The translations under genes were made by a program, and so were the position numbers. The notes under the pieces were generated by a model. That model was not told where the DNA came from and did no database searches. It saw only the letters and a list, made by a program, of their open reading frames with translations. Below, in pieces: positions 1 to 6,213 of a DNA stretch of 17,530 nucleotides (positions are counted from its first letter, which is position 1; the number at the start of each line of letters is the position of its first letter). The DNA comes from Cellvibrionaceae bacterium (lineage in GTDB: Bacteria > Pseudomonadota > Gammaproteobacteria > Pseudomonadales > Cellvibrionaceae): contig JAOXRV010000342.1 of the NCBI GenBank assembly GCA_025800435.1, forward strand, positions 1-17,530, written 5' to 3'.

Positions 1-255
1 GTGGTAAACCGCCAAAATGGTGTTTTCCATATTGCCGCCCAGAATCTGGCCACTGGTGATTTGCGTATTTTGACCGAGACACGCTTGGATGAATCCCCCA
101 CCATTGCACCCAATGGCGCCATGTTGATGTATGCCACCCGCCACCGCGGCAAGGGTATTTTGGCGGCGGTATCGCTGGACGCCGGGGCTAAATTCCGCCT
201 GCCATCCCAGCGTGGGGATGTACGCGAGCCGGCGTGGTCGCCCTATTTCAATTAA
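1..255 (+). CDS. tolB: TolB, C-terminal end (5' truncated by window edge)
   Basis: This is the last 84 residues of TolB, the periplasmic beta-propeller protein of the Tol-Pal system, which interacts with Pal and helps keep the outer membrane attached during division. The sequence shows propeller-type repeats (DESPTIAPNGAMLMYAT, then REPAWSPYF at the end), and the closing AWSPY motif is typical of TolB C-termini. The frame is open at base 1, so the GTG there is probably an internal valine and the true start lies upstream of the window. The stop is TAA at 253-255. The following genes, pal and cpoB, are the usual tolB neighbours and strongly support the call. Confidence 0.93.
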   Translation: MVNRQNGVFHIAAQNLATGDLRILTETRLDESPTIAPNGAMLMYATRHRGKGILAAVSLDAGAKFRLPSQRGDVREPAWSPYFN

Positions 256-591
256 AACTGGCAAAAAATAGGGCCAAAATGGTACTTTGTTCTGCTTATA
301 GGGTGTTCGCGCTTGACCAGGCTCAAGGGCAGGAGTATTCATAAGCCGGTTTGCTGGCTATAATCGAACCGTAATACAAGTGGGCTTAATATAGGCCCCT
401 GGCTGCTGTACCTGCGCTGGGCCGGATGGGGTGAACGATTTATAACAACGCCCCTCTAAATCCTATCGCGAAGCCATAGATTTGGAGTTTTTGGCCATGG
501 AGCAAACAACAGGGCCGCGAGATATTTTTTTGCAGTACTTTTTATGACTGAATTTGCGCAGCACGCGTATTAAGACTATTGGGAGTTAACT
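256..591 (+). other. 336-bp tolB-pal intergenic region
   Basis: No gene of convincing size is visible here. The region holds two promoter-like elements (listed separately) and the pal ribosome-binding site GGGAG at 581-585. A 16-codon ORF at 497-547 is noted only as rejected. There is no clear terminator hairpin with a T-tract after tolB, so read-through from tolB into pal is possible alongside internal initiation. If the internal promoters are used, pal has a long leader of roughly 200 bases or more. Confidence 0.6.
313..364 (+). promoter_or_regulatory. Candidate sigma70 promoter(s) for pal-cpoB
   Basis: TTGACC (313-318) is followed after exactly 17 bases by TATTCA (336-341), a good sigma70-like pair. 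A perfect TATAAT lies just downstream (359-364) but without a good -35 box. Either could drive pal and cpoB independently of tolB. This is inferred from sequence only. Confidence 0.45.
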
Positions 592-1110
592 ATGACACTT
601 AAAAGAATTAAAAACGGTTTGGGCTTGGCGTTTATTATAGCGGCCATGGTCGGTTGTAGCAGTACCGGTACCAGCGAAGAGGGCGCTGCTAATACCCCCG
701 ACGCCAACGCCAGCGCCGATTCCGGTGTGACCGCAGGTGCTGCCGACGACTCCGGCCTGAGCAGTGGCGATAACAGCGCTGCCTATGCCGAGCTGGATAC
801 CGTGTTCTACTTCGATTTTGATCAGAGCGTACTGCGCCCTGAAGCCCGCGCTGCCCTGACCGGTCACGCTCAGCGCCTGAAGGCCAACGGCCAAGCCGCG
901 CGCCTGGAAGGCCACGCCGATGACCGCGGTACCCGCGAGTACAATATGGCCCTGGGTGAGCGTCGTGCCAATGCAGTACGCGACTTCCTGGTACTGCAAG
1001 GTGTGAGTGGCGCGCAGCTTGAGACTGTTAGCTACGGTGAAGAGCGCCCCGCCCAAGACGGTTCCAGCGATTACGCTCGCAGCATGAACCGCCGCGTAGA
1101 AATTAAGTAA
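592..1110 (+). CDS. pal: Pal, peptidoglycan-associated outer-membrane lipoprotein
   Basis: Pal is the lipoprotein partner of TolB; it is anchored in the inner leaflet of the outer membrane and binds peptidoglycan. The 172-residue protein has a short basic N-terminus, a hydrophobic core and a lipobox with the acylated cysteine at about residue 22 (MVGC followed by SS). A low-complexity Ala/Asp/Ser linker spans about residues 25-65. An OmpA-like domain follows, with the YFDFD strand, the GHADDRGT motif and an N-x2-L-x2-RRA helix near residues 104-135 that in this family contacts diaminopimelate. The length is close to E. coli Pal. The start is set by GGGAG at 581-585, six bases ahead of the ATG. 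The gene sits four bases upstream of cpoB and is probably co-transcribed with it. Confidence 0.97.
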   Translation: MTLKRIKNGLGLAFIIAAMVGCSSTGTSEEGAANTPDANASADSGVTAGAADDSGLSSGDNSAAYAELDTVFYFDFDQSVLRPEARAALTGHAQRLKANGQAARLEGHADDRGTREYNMALGERRANAVRDFLVLQGVSGAQLETVSYGEERPAQDGSSDYARSMNRRVEIK

Positions 1111-1114
1111 CACA

Positions 1115-1954
1115 ATGAAACATGTTATGACTTCAGCCGCTGCAATCGCAGCGGCTTCTTTATTATTGGCGGCCTCGCTCGCCAATGGCCAGGCCCAGGT
1201 GGTCGAGTCTCAGCCGATTCTCGATAACCGCAGCCCCGGCATCAGCGGCCAAACCAGCCCCGCCCAGCCCAGTGCCGGAGGCAGCCAGGCCGAAGTTTTT
1301 TATCAGTTGCAGCAGCTCCAGCAGGAGGTATTGCAACTGCGCGGCTTGGTCGAAGAGCAGTCCTACGAGCTTAAACGCCTTAAACAGCAGCGTATGGATG
1401 ACTACCTCGACCTCGACCGGCGTCTGTCCAGTTTGAGCAGTGGCGGCGCGAGTCGGCCAGCCCCACCAGCCGCCAAGCCGGCAGTCACTCGGCCCGAACC
1501 CAGCAGTACTGAGCCGGCGGTGTTAACGCCCGCTGCTCGCCCGGCCGCAGCTGCGCCCAGCCAAGCGCCCGCCAGCTCGGGCAATGACCTACAAGATTAT
1601 CGCGCGGCTATCGATCTGGTGCTGTACAAGCGTGACTATGACCGTGGTGAGGCCATGTTGCTGCAACATATCAGCAACTACCCCGAGAGCAAGTACAAGC
1701 CCAATTGCCAGTATTGGCTGGGCCAGATCTACTTGATGAAGCGGGATTACGAGCAGGCCAAACAGCGCTTTTTGACCTTTAAGCAACAATACCCATTGCA
1801 CGATAAGTATATGGATGCGTTGTTTAAGCTGGGTAAGGCCTACCACCTGCTGGGCGATACCGCCAATGCCAGGCCCAACCTGGAGCAGGCCGCCGAGGAC
1901 GGTGGTTCGGTCGGTAAGTTGGCCCGCACCTACCTGGATAAGCACTTTCGCTAG
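1115..1954 (+). CDS. cpoB: CpoB/YbgF, Tol-Pal-associated periplasmic TPR protein
   Basis: CpoB coordinates outer-membrane constriction with septal peptidoglycan synthesis, acting with the Tol complex and PBP1B in E. coli. The 279-residue protein starts with a signal peptide (Ala/Leu-rich core, probable cleavage after about residues 24-27). A Gln/Leu-rich coiled coil at about residues 60-105, which in this family gives trimerisation, comes next. A Pro/Ala-rich linker follows, then a C-terminal TPR domain from about residue 160, including repeats around YWLGQIYLMKRDYEQAKQ and LFKLGKAYHLLGDTANA. It begins four bases after the pal stop with no obvious Shine-Dalgarno sequence, which suggests translational coupling. 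A second in-frame ATG at 1127 would leave the signal peptide with little positive charge, so the first is preferred. Confidence 0.95.
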   Translation: MKHVMTSAAAIAAASLLLAASLANGQAQVVESQPILDNRSPGISGQTSPAQPSAGGSQAEVFYQLQQLQQEVLQLRGLVEEQSYELKRLKQQRMDDYLDLDRRLSSLSSGGASRPAPPAAKPAVTRPEPSSTEPAVLTPAARPAAAAPSQAPASSGNDLQDYRAAIDLVLYKRDYDRGEAMLLQHISNYPESKYKPNCQYWLGQIYLMKRDYEQAKQRFLTFKQQYPLHDKYMDALFKLGKAYHLLGDTANARPNLEQAAEDGGSVGKLARTYLDKHFR

Positions 1955-1986
1955 GGCGGCTGATTCGGTAGAATCGCTGCCCTTTT
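1954..1986 (+). terminator. Putative terminator after cpoB, overlapping a -10-like TAGAAT
   Basis: GGGCGGCTGATTC (1954-1966) and GAATCGCTGCCC (1971-1982) pair into a stem of about 12 bp with one bulge and one G-U, closed by a GGTA loop and followed by TTTT (1983-1986). It sits directly on the cpoB stop codon. The same stretch contains TAGAAT (1969-1974), a plausible -10 box for queE, so the element may terminate the tol-pal operon, start queE, or both. Confidence 0.55.
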
Positions 1987-2000
1987 CAGAATCTGCTCAA

Positions 2001-2021
2001 CGCCCGGCTGCAGGCCGGGCG
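2001..2021 (+). promoter_or_regulatory. Perfect GC hairpin in the queE leader
   Basis: CGCCCGGC (2001-2008) and GCCGGGCG (2014-2021) form a perfect 8-bp stem with a TGCAG loop, ending eight bases before the queE ATG. No T-tract follows, so it is not a classical terminator. It occupies the place where a ribosome-binding site should be, and no Shine-Dalgarno sequence is visible, so it may limit queE translation. It does not match the preQ1-I riboswitch layout. Confidence 0.5.
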
Positions 2022-2029
2022 CTAATCCT

Positions 2030-2680
2030 ATGAAAGCTAAGCAATTGCGCATTACCGAAGTGTTTGTCTCGCTCCAGGGCGAAGCCCAGAGTGCCGGCCT
2101 GCCGACGGTATTTGTGCGCCTGACCGGCTGCCCCTTGCGCTGTACCTATTGTGATTCCGAATACGCCTTTTTTGGGGGTGAGCGGTTTGAGTTGGCCGAG
2201 TTGCTGGCCCAAATAGACGGCTATGGTGTGCCCCGGGTTTGTGTTACCGGTGGCGAGCCCCTGTCTCAGCCCGCCTGTTTAGATTTGTTGCAAGCCCTGT
2301 GTGATAGAGATTACGAGGTGTCTCTAGAGACCAGCGGCGCGCTGCCGATAGAGGGGGTAGATAGCCGAGTTTCTCGGGTAATGGATTTAAAAACCCCGGG
2401 CTCCGGCGAGGCCCATCGCAATCGCTATGAAAATATCGATAGCTTAGGGCCCAACGATCAGCTTAAATTTGTAATTTGCGACCGCGCCGATTACGAGTGG
2501 GCGCGTTTTAAGCTAACAGAGTTTCAACTGGACAAGCGGGTAGGTGAAGTGCTGTTCTCGTCCAGCCACGAGCAGTTGCCCCACCGGGACCTGGCCGATT
2601 GGATCGTCGCCGACCGCCTGCCAGTGCGCTTTCAGATGCAGTTGCACAAACTTTTGTGGGGCGATCAACCGGGGGTTTAA
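2030..2680 (+). CDS. queE: QueE, 7-carboxy-7-deazaguanine synthase (radical SAM)
   Basis: QueE converts 6-carboxy-5,6,7,8-tetrahydropterin to 7-carboxy-7-deazaguanine, a step of the queuosine/preQ0 pathway. The 216-residue protein carries the radical-SAM cluster motif C-x3-C-x2-C at Cys34, Cys38 and Cys41 (GCPLRCTYCDSEYAF). The SAM-contacting VTGGEPL motif comes next, and VSLETSGA and DLKTPGSGE follow as in QueE. The length is close to the E. coli enzyme. The start at 2030 follows a GC hairpin and has no clear ribosome-binding site. The next enzyme of the pathway, queC, lies 865 bases downstream, separated by a periplasmic-protein gene. In Pseudomonas queE and queC are close neighbours in the same tol-pal context. 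Confidence 0.96.
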   Translation: MKAKQLRITEVFVSLQGEAQSAGLPTVFVRLTGCPLRCTYCDSEYAFFGGERFELAELLAQIDGYGVPRVCVTGGEPLSQPACLDLLQALCDRDYEVSLETSGALPIEGVDSRVSRVMDLKTPGSGEAHRNRYENIDSLGPNDQLKFVICDRADYEWARFKLTEFQLDKRVGEVLFSSSHEQLPHRDLADWIVADRLPVRFQMQLHKLLWGDQPGV

Positions 2681-2692
2681 GCTACGTCAGTG

Positions 2693-3517
2693 ATGGCGAA
2701 GTGGGTATCAATTATGGGCGTTCGGGTATTACTGTTGTTGCTAGCTTTCGGGGCCGCTCAAACGCCGGCCCAGGAGCCACTGCAGGAAAACCGTCGACTG
2801 CGTATGGCGGCCACCAATATTATGCCCTGGGGCGGCTATGACGACAGCGGCCGGGCGACGATTGGTTTGCATGTGGAGCTGCTGCGTCAGCTGGGCCTGG
2901 AATGGGGCAGTGGCTATGTGGTTAAGGTGATGCCCTATGCCCGGATTGTGCGCGAAGTGGAAACCGGCCACGCGGATATCGGTGTGTTGTTCGATGTACC
3001 CTACGCCCACGATGCGGGTGAGTTACTCGTAGCACTGCCGCCTGTGAGTGCGGTGCTGATCTACGCTGATGAGGTGCCACTGGAGGCCTTGCACCAGCAC
3101 CCGGAGATTAAAATAGGCCGCTTGCGCCTGGGCCGTTATGCTTATAAGTCACTGCCGTTTGAGGCGCGCCAGATGGTGGCGCTCAATAGCGTGACCCAGG
3201 GTGTAGAGATGCTAAAACACGGGCGCTTGCAGGTGCTGATGACAACGGTACCGGCGTTTCGCTACGCCAAGCGGGCCCTGGGAATAGACTCGCTGCCCGG
3301 CTTTAAGATGTTTAAGCTGGGCGATATACGCGGCGCGATATTCCTATCGAAAAACAGCGACCTCAAGCGCAGTGATGTGCAGGGCGCCGCCCTGCGTGCC
3401 ATGGCCCAGCACTGGCAGGAGCTGGAAGATATGAGTACTTTGTACAGTGACGATGGCGCCGCTCGGCCCTGGCCCTGGCCGGCGCCGGTAAAAGGTGCTG
3501 GGCCCAGCCTTCAATAA
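2693..3517 (+). CDS. Periplasmic substrate-binding-like protein (SBP family 3 type)
   Basis: This is a predicted secreted protein of about 275 residues that resembles the transporter substrate-binding domains of family 3 (amino-acid-binding type). It has a hydrophobic signal segment (VRVLLLLLAFGAAQTPAQ). A first strand follows (LRMAATNIMPWGGYD), then a GLHVELLRQLG helix, an MPYARIVREVETGHADIGV stretch, and a later YAKRALGIDSLPGF region typical of such domains. No permease or ATPase gene is adjacent, so it may be an orphan binding protein rather than part of an ABC transporter; the ligand is unknown. The start is uncertain: ATG 2693, a GTG at 2690, or ATG 2714, the last with AAGTGGG nearby and giving a compact signal peptide. 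It begins 12 bases after queE, so the two are probably co-transcribed. A link to deazaguanine metabolism is only a guess from position. Confidence 0.75.
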   Translation: MAKWVSIMGVRVLLLLLAFGAAQTPAQEPLQENRRLRMAATNIMPWGGYDDSGRATIGLHVELLRQLGLEWGSGYVVKVMPYARIVREVETGHADIGVLFDVPYAHDAGELLVALPPVSAVLIYADEVPLEALHQHPEIKIGRLRLGRYAYKSLPFEARQMVALNSVTQGVEMLKHGRLQVLMTTVPAFRYAKRALGIDSLPGFKMFKLGDIRGAIFLSKNSDLKRSDVQGAALRAMAQHWQELEDMSTLYSDDGAARPWPWPAPVKGAGPSLQ

Positions 3518-3544
3518 TTAACCGATACAATTGGTAAGAAAGAT

Positions 3545-4222
3545 ATGCCAAATAAAAAAGCCGTGGTCTTGGTCTCCGGGGGCCTGGATTCCACCACCGT
3601 TCTGGCCATTGCCAAAAACCAAGGCTTTGACTGCTATACCCTGAGCTTTAACTATGGCCAGCGCCACTTGGCTGAGCTGGCCGCCGCCGCCAATACCGCC
3701 AAACTAATGGGGGCGGTAGAGCACAAGGTGGTCAATCTCGGCCTCGGCAGCATCGGTGGCTCGGCGCTGACCGACGAAAATATTGAGGTGCCCGAAGATG
3801 AAACTGAGGGCATTCCGGTCACCTATGTGCCGGCTCGCAATACCGTGTTTCTGGCCATCGCCCTGGGCTGGGCCGAGGTACTGGAGGCCCAAGATATCTT
3901 TATCGGTGTCAACGCGGTGGATTACTCGGGCTACCCCGATTGCCGACCCGAATTTATATCGGCCTTTGAAAACCTGGCCAACTTGGCCACTAAGGCGGGG
4001 GTTGAGGGGCGACAACTGCGTATTCAGACCCCGCTGCTGCGCCTGAGCAAGGCCGAGATAGTGGGTTTGGGCGCTGAGCTTGGGGTTGATTATGGCGCTA
4101 CCGTATCCTGTTACCAGGCCGATGATGAGGGCCGGGCATGCGGCCGCTGTGACGCCTGCAGGCTGCGCCGCCAGGGTTTTAGTGAGGCGGATCTAGACGA
4201 CCCCACCCGCTACCAGACCTGA
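3545..4222 (+). CDS. queC: QueC, 7-cyano-7-deazaguanine (preQ0) synthase
   Basis: QueC is the ATP-dependent enzyme that turns 7-carboxy-7-deazaguanine into preQ0, using ammonia. The 225-residue protein opens with the PP-loop SGGLDS at residues 11-16, followed by the FNYGQRH motif and VPARNTVFLAIA. It ends with four zinc-binding cysteines, Cys189, Cys199, Cys202 and Cys205 (C-x9-C-x2-C-x2-C), spaced almost as in the E. coli enzyme. The start is preceded by a weak AAGAAAG sequence 3 bases before ATG. With queE upstream, two consecutive steps are encoded here; queD and queF are not in the window. Confidence 0.97.
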   Translation: MPNKKAVVLVSGGLDSTTVLAIAKNQGFDCYTLSFNYGQRHLAELAAAANTAKLMGAVEHKVVNLGLGSIGGSALTDENIEVPEDETEGIPVTYVPARNTVFLAIALGWAEVLEAQDIFIGVNAVDYSGYPDCRPEFISAFENLANLATKAGVEGRQLRIQTPLLRLSKAEIVGLGAELGVDYGATVSCYQADDEGRACGRCDACRLRRQGFSEADLDDPTRYQT

Positions 4223-4277
4223 GCGGAGATAGGCCCCTAAGCGGTTGTTTTGCAGCCAAAAAAACCTAAAAAAGCGC

Positions 4278-4305
4278 TTGTCTTTTATTCTGAAATCATT
4301 AAGAT
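4278..4305 (+). promoter_or_regulatory. tRNA-Lys promoter with GC-rich discriminator
   Basis: TTGTCT (4278-4283) and TAAGAT (4300-4305) are separated by 16 bases, and a GCGCC discriminator follows the -10 box. GC-rich discriminators of this kind are typical of stringently controlled stable-RNA promoters. The tRNA begins about 14 bases downstream of the -10. Confidence 0.65.
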
Positions 4306-4319
4306 ATGCGCCTCTTTCG

Positions 4320-4395
4320 GGGTCGTTAGCTCAGTTGGTAGAGCAGTTGGCTTTTAACCAATTGGTCACTGGTTCGAATCCAGTACGACCCACCA
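4320..4395 (+). tRNA. tRNA-Lys (anticodon UUU)
   Basis: The 76-base gene folds into a full cloverleaf. The acceptor arms GGGTCGT/ACGACCC enclose a D-arm GCTC/GAGC, an anticodon arm GTTGG/CCAAT with loop CTTTTAA (anticodon TTT at 4353-4355), and a T-arm ACTGG/CCAGT around TTCGAAT. The CCA end is encoded (4393-4395). The sequence is very close to E. coli tRNA-Lys. It follows queC as in Pseudomonas, where this tRNA-Lys is a known attachment site for the pKLC102/PAPI-1 family of integrative elements; no such element is visible here. Its 3' end is part of a long palindrome described separately. Confidence 0.98.
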
Positions 4396-4453
4396 TATAC
4401 CAAAAAGGGCAGCCAATAGGCTGCCCTTTTTGGTATATGGTGGGTCGTACTGG
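4380..4453. repeat. Perfect 35-bp inverted repeat with 4-base loop, spanning the tRNA-Lys 3' end
   Basis: The left arm, 4380-4414, is exactly the reverse complement of the right arm, 4419-4453, with loop AATA at 4415-4418. The left arm contains the tRNA T-stem 3' strand, the acceptor 3' strand and CCA, then a short spacer and the terminator stem. The right arm therefore carries an inverted copy of the last 16 tRNA bases (4438-4453). The perfect match stops at 4379/4454, exactly at the outer edge of the T-stem 3' strand. Confidence 0.95.
4402..4431 (+). terminator. Rho-independent terminator of tRNA-Lys (palindrome core)
   Basis: GGGCAGCC (4407-4414) pairs perfectly with GGCTGCCC (4419-4426) around an AATA loop, with AAAAA before and TTTTT (4427-4431) after. 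It is a textbook intrinsic terminator, working in both directions because of the flanking A and T tracts. Confidence 0.9.
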
Positions 4454-4514
4454 CTTGGTTTCTTCCCAGCTGCTTCTGGCCAACAATGATAATAACTCGG
4501 CCAAAAACTACATA

Positions 4515-4541
4515 TTGCCCACTGCAGTCGCTGTCTATACT
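4515..4541 (+). promoter_or_regulatory. Weak candidate promoter for the ureohydrolase gene
   Basis: TTGCCC (4515-4520) and TATACT (4536-4541) lie 15 bases apart, shorter than ideal. Since the tRNA terminator lies upstream, the ureohydrolase gene needs its own promoter, and this is the best pair seen. Confidence 0.3.
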
Positions 4542-4591
4542 GGCTGATCTTTAAGCTCCCGCTATCACTGCCTAACCATAGTGAGTTAATA

Positions 4592-5668
4592 ATGACAGCC
4601 ATTAATAAAGAAAAACTTGCCCGCCTGGCCAAGCTGGCCGAAGGTAGCCTTTACGAAAATGCCGACCCGGCGTTTATCCCGTTTTTTGAGCGAATACAGC
4701 GCGAGGGTGTGGAGACGGTCAGCAATGCCTTTAATACCCTGGGTATGTTCCGAGCGCCTCACTCCAAGGATTTAGCGGGGGTTGATATTGCCCTGGTGGG
4801 GCTACCCTGTGACCTCGGGGTGCCTAATCCGCGCCCGGGTACGCGCAAGGGCCCAGAGGCGGTGCGCTACTGGTCACTGGATCGCAATATGGTGCACTAC
4901 GCCACCAAAATCTGTCCGTTTGAGATTTGTAATGTAATCGATTTTGGCGACATTGAACCGGCCAAAGATCCCTACACCCTGAGCAACTGGTTAAGCGCTT
5001 TTGAACAGGTGTTTATCGACTTTAAAGCCAATGATGTGGTGCCCTTGAGCATCGGTGGTGAGCACACTTGTAGCTACCCTGTGCTCAAGGGTTTATCTGC
5101 TCGGGGCCAGCAACCGCTGGCCTTGATTCACCTAGATGCCCACGCCGATACCGGCACCGACTTTCAGGGCACTCGAATCTCCGATGCCACCTTGTTCCAG
5201 TGCGCGGCGGTGGACGGTTTTATCGACCCGGAAAAAACCATTCAAATCGGCCTGCGTGGTCGCGGTGTGCACCGCGCCGACTTTTCCCACAAGTCCGGAA
5301 TGACGGTTCTTTATGCAGAGGATGTGCAGGAGAAGGGCACCGCTTGGGTGGTGGAACAAATCAAGTGGGTGGTGGGCAATAGCCCGGTGTATCTGTCGAT
5401 TGATACCGATGTGTTCGACTGTAGCATTATGCCGGGTACGACACTGCCAGAACCCTTCGGTCTCACCGGTGTCGAGGTGCGCGATATTGTGCGCGGCTGT
5501 CGCAGCCTGGATGTGGTCGGCGCGGATTTGATGGAGCTGAGCCCGGCCTATGATCCCACCGGTATGTCCAGTTGCTTGGCCTCGGGCATTGCCTTTGAGC
5601 AATTTTGTGTGTTGGCAGAAGCCCGCGCCCGCCGCAGCGGCAAGGAAAATAAGACCCACTGGAATTGA
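4592..5668 (+). CDS. Agmatinase/ureohydrolase-family enzyme (substrate uncertain)
   Basis: This 358-residue enzyme belongs to the arginase/agmatinase superfamily, which hydrolyses guanidino or amidino groups to urea using two Mn ions. All six expected metal ligands are visible: His158 (GGEHT), Asp182, His184 and Asp186 (DAHAD), and Asp271 and Asp273 (SIDTD). The usual D-P-x3-PGTGTPE stretch is altered to D-C-S-I-M-PGTTLPEP. An N-terminal extension of about 60 residues precedes the core, longer than E. coli SpeB. Agmatine, guanidinobutyrate, guanidinopropionate or guanidine could all be the substrate, and no neighbouring gene decides. AGTGAG, 7 bases before ATG, is the probable ribosome-binding site. 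The gene is monocistronic, with the tRNA terminator upstream and a convergent toxin gene downstream. Confidence 0.85.
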   Translation: MTAINKEKLARLAKLAEGSLYENADPAFIPFFERIQREGVETVSNAFNTLGMFRAPHSKDLAGVDIALVGLPCDLGVPNPRPGTRKGPEAVRYWSLDRNMVHYATKICPFEICNVIDFGDIEPAKDPYTLSNWLSAFEQVFIDFKANDVVPLSIGGEHTCSYPVLKGLSARGQQPLALIHLDAHADTGTDFQGTRISDATLFQCAAVDGFIDPEKTIQIGLRGRGVHRADFSHKSGMTVLYAEDVQEKGTAWVVEQIKWVVGNSPVYLSIDTDVFDCSIMPGTTLPEPFGLTGVEVRDIVRGCRSLDVVGADLMELSPAYDPTGMSSCLASGIAFEQFCVLAEARARRSGKENKTHWN

Positions 5669-5690
5669 GCCCGAGGCGCTCTTGGGTATA

Positions 5691-5717
5691 GGGTGGGTAC
5701 TCTTTACCCGCCCACCC
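5691..5717. terminator. Hairpin between convergent genes, weak terminator candidate
   Basis: GGGTGGG (5691-5697) pairs with CCCACCC (5711-5717); an alternative inner pairing GGGTA/TACCC is possible. It lies between the ureohydrolase stop and the convergent PIN gene stop. No T-tract follows on either strand, so terminator function is uncertain. Confidence 0.35.
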
Positions 5718-5718
5718 A

Positions 5719-6213
5719 TCAATTCTCACCAATAATTTTCAGAACTTCATTGATTAGTGCCGGTGACAGCCTGTAGCCGACTTTATCGAGTGTATCCAGC
5801 AAAGGCTTTACCTGGGCGACCTCGCCTGCTTGCTTGGCTTTTATCAAGATGGCCGCGGTGCCGGTAATGGGAATGTTGCGCTGCTTGGCGACACTGCGCC
5901 CGCGCCGCTCGTCAATGAGTACTATTGCGCCTAGCTGCTCAGCCAGGGCAATGGCCTCTGCTTCTCCTAGATCCAGCACCTTGCTCAGGTTTTCAAGGCG
6001 GCTGTCTAAATCGATAGATTGTTGTTTTAGCCAGTGCTGCTCAAGGGCAAAAAGTATTGTGCTTGCCCCAGGTTTGTTGGGGTCTCGCGTCGCTTCTGCG
6101 ACAACCTGGTCGGGTACATAAACCGAGCTAAATAATTTGGCCAGGGTGGCGAGCAGTTCGAGCCGGGCCAGTGCAATCAAAGGGCCGGTATCGGCAACAA
6201 TGATTTTACTCAT
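5719..6213 (-). CDS. PIN-domain toxin, VapC-like (DUF3368 type)
   Basis: This 164-residue PIN-domain protein is the probable RNase toxin of a type II toxin-antitoxin pair. PIN domains bind Mg/Mn through conserved acidic residues, and here Asp8 (ADTGPLIAL), Glu40, Glu84/Glu86 (LGEAEAIALA) and Asp101 (LIDERRG) are all present, followed by TGTAAIL. The LGEAEAIA and DERRGR motifs fit the DUF3368 subgroup better than classical VapC. Its ATG overlaps the end of the upstream antitoxin gene by eight bases (ATGAGTAA), a typical translationally coupled arrangement. The RNA target cannot be told from sequence. Confidence 0.88.
   Translation of the reverse strand: MSKIIVADTGPLIALARLELLATLAKLFSSVYVPDQVVAEATRDPNKPGASTILFALEQHWLKQQSIDLDSRLENLSKVLDLGEAEAIALAEQLGAIVLIDERRGRSVAKQRNIPITGTAAILIKAKQAGEVAQVKPLLDTLDKVGYRLSPALINEVLKIIGEN

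Noticed and set aside
497..547. 16-codon ORF with a GGAG sequence upstream in the tolB-pal gap
   Set aside because: It is too short for coding evidence, and the ribosome-binding spacing is on the long side. Nothing distinguishes it from chance.
586..1185. 199-codon minus-strand ORF opposite pal
   Set aside because: It is antisense to pal and its protein looks like a composition shadow (Ala/Gly/Thr-rich) with no domain. The same reasoning removes the long antisense frames opposite queC, the ureohydrolase, nadA, the P450, dnaE and accA.
2001..2029. preQ1 riboswitch in front of queE
   Set aside because: The perfect GC hairpin lacks the C/U-rich loop and A-rich tail of preQ1-I aptamers, and no preQ1-II or III layout is apparent. 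Kept only as a hairpin of unknown role.
4485..4500. Fur-box-like AATGATAATAAC upstream of the ureohydrolase gene
   Set aside because: Only part of the 19-bp Fur consensus is matched and nothing about the gene suggests iron control.
4245..4547. 100-codon ORF running through the tRNA-Lys gene
   Set aside because: It reads through a tRNA and its terminator, so it is not a plausible protein gene.
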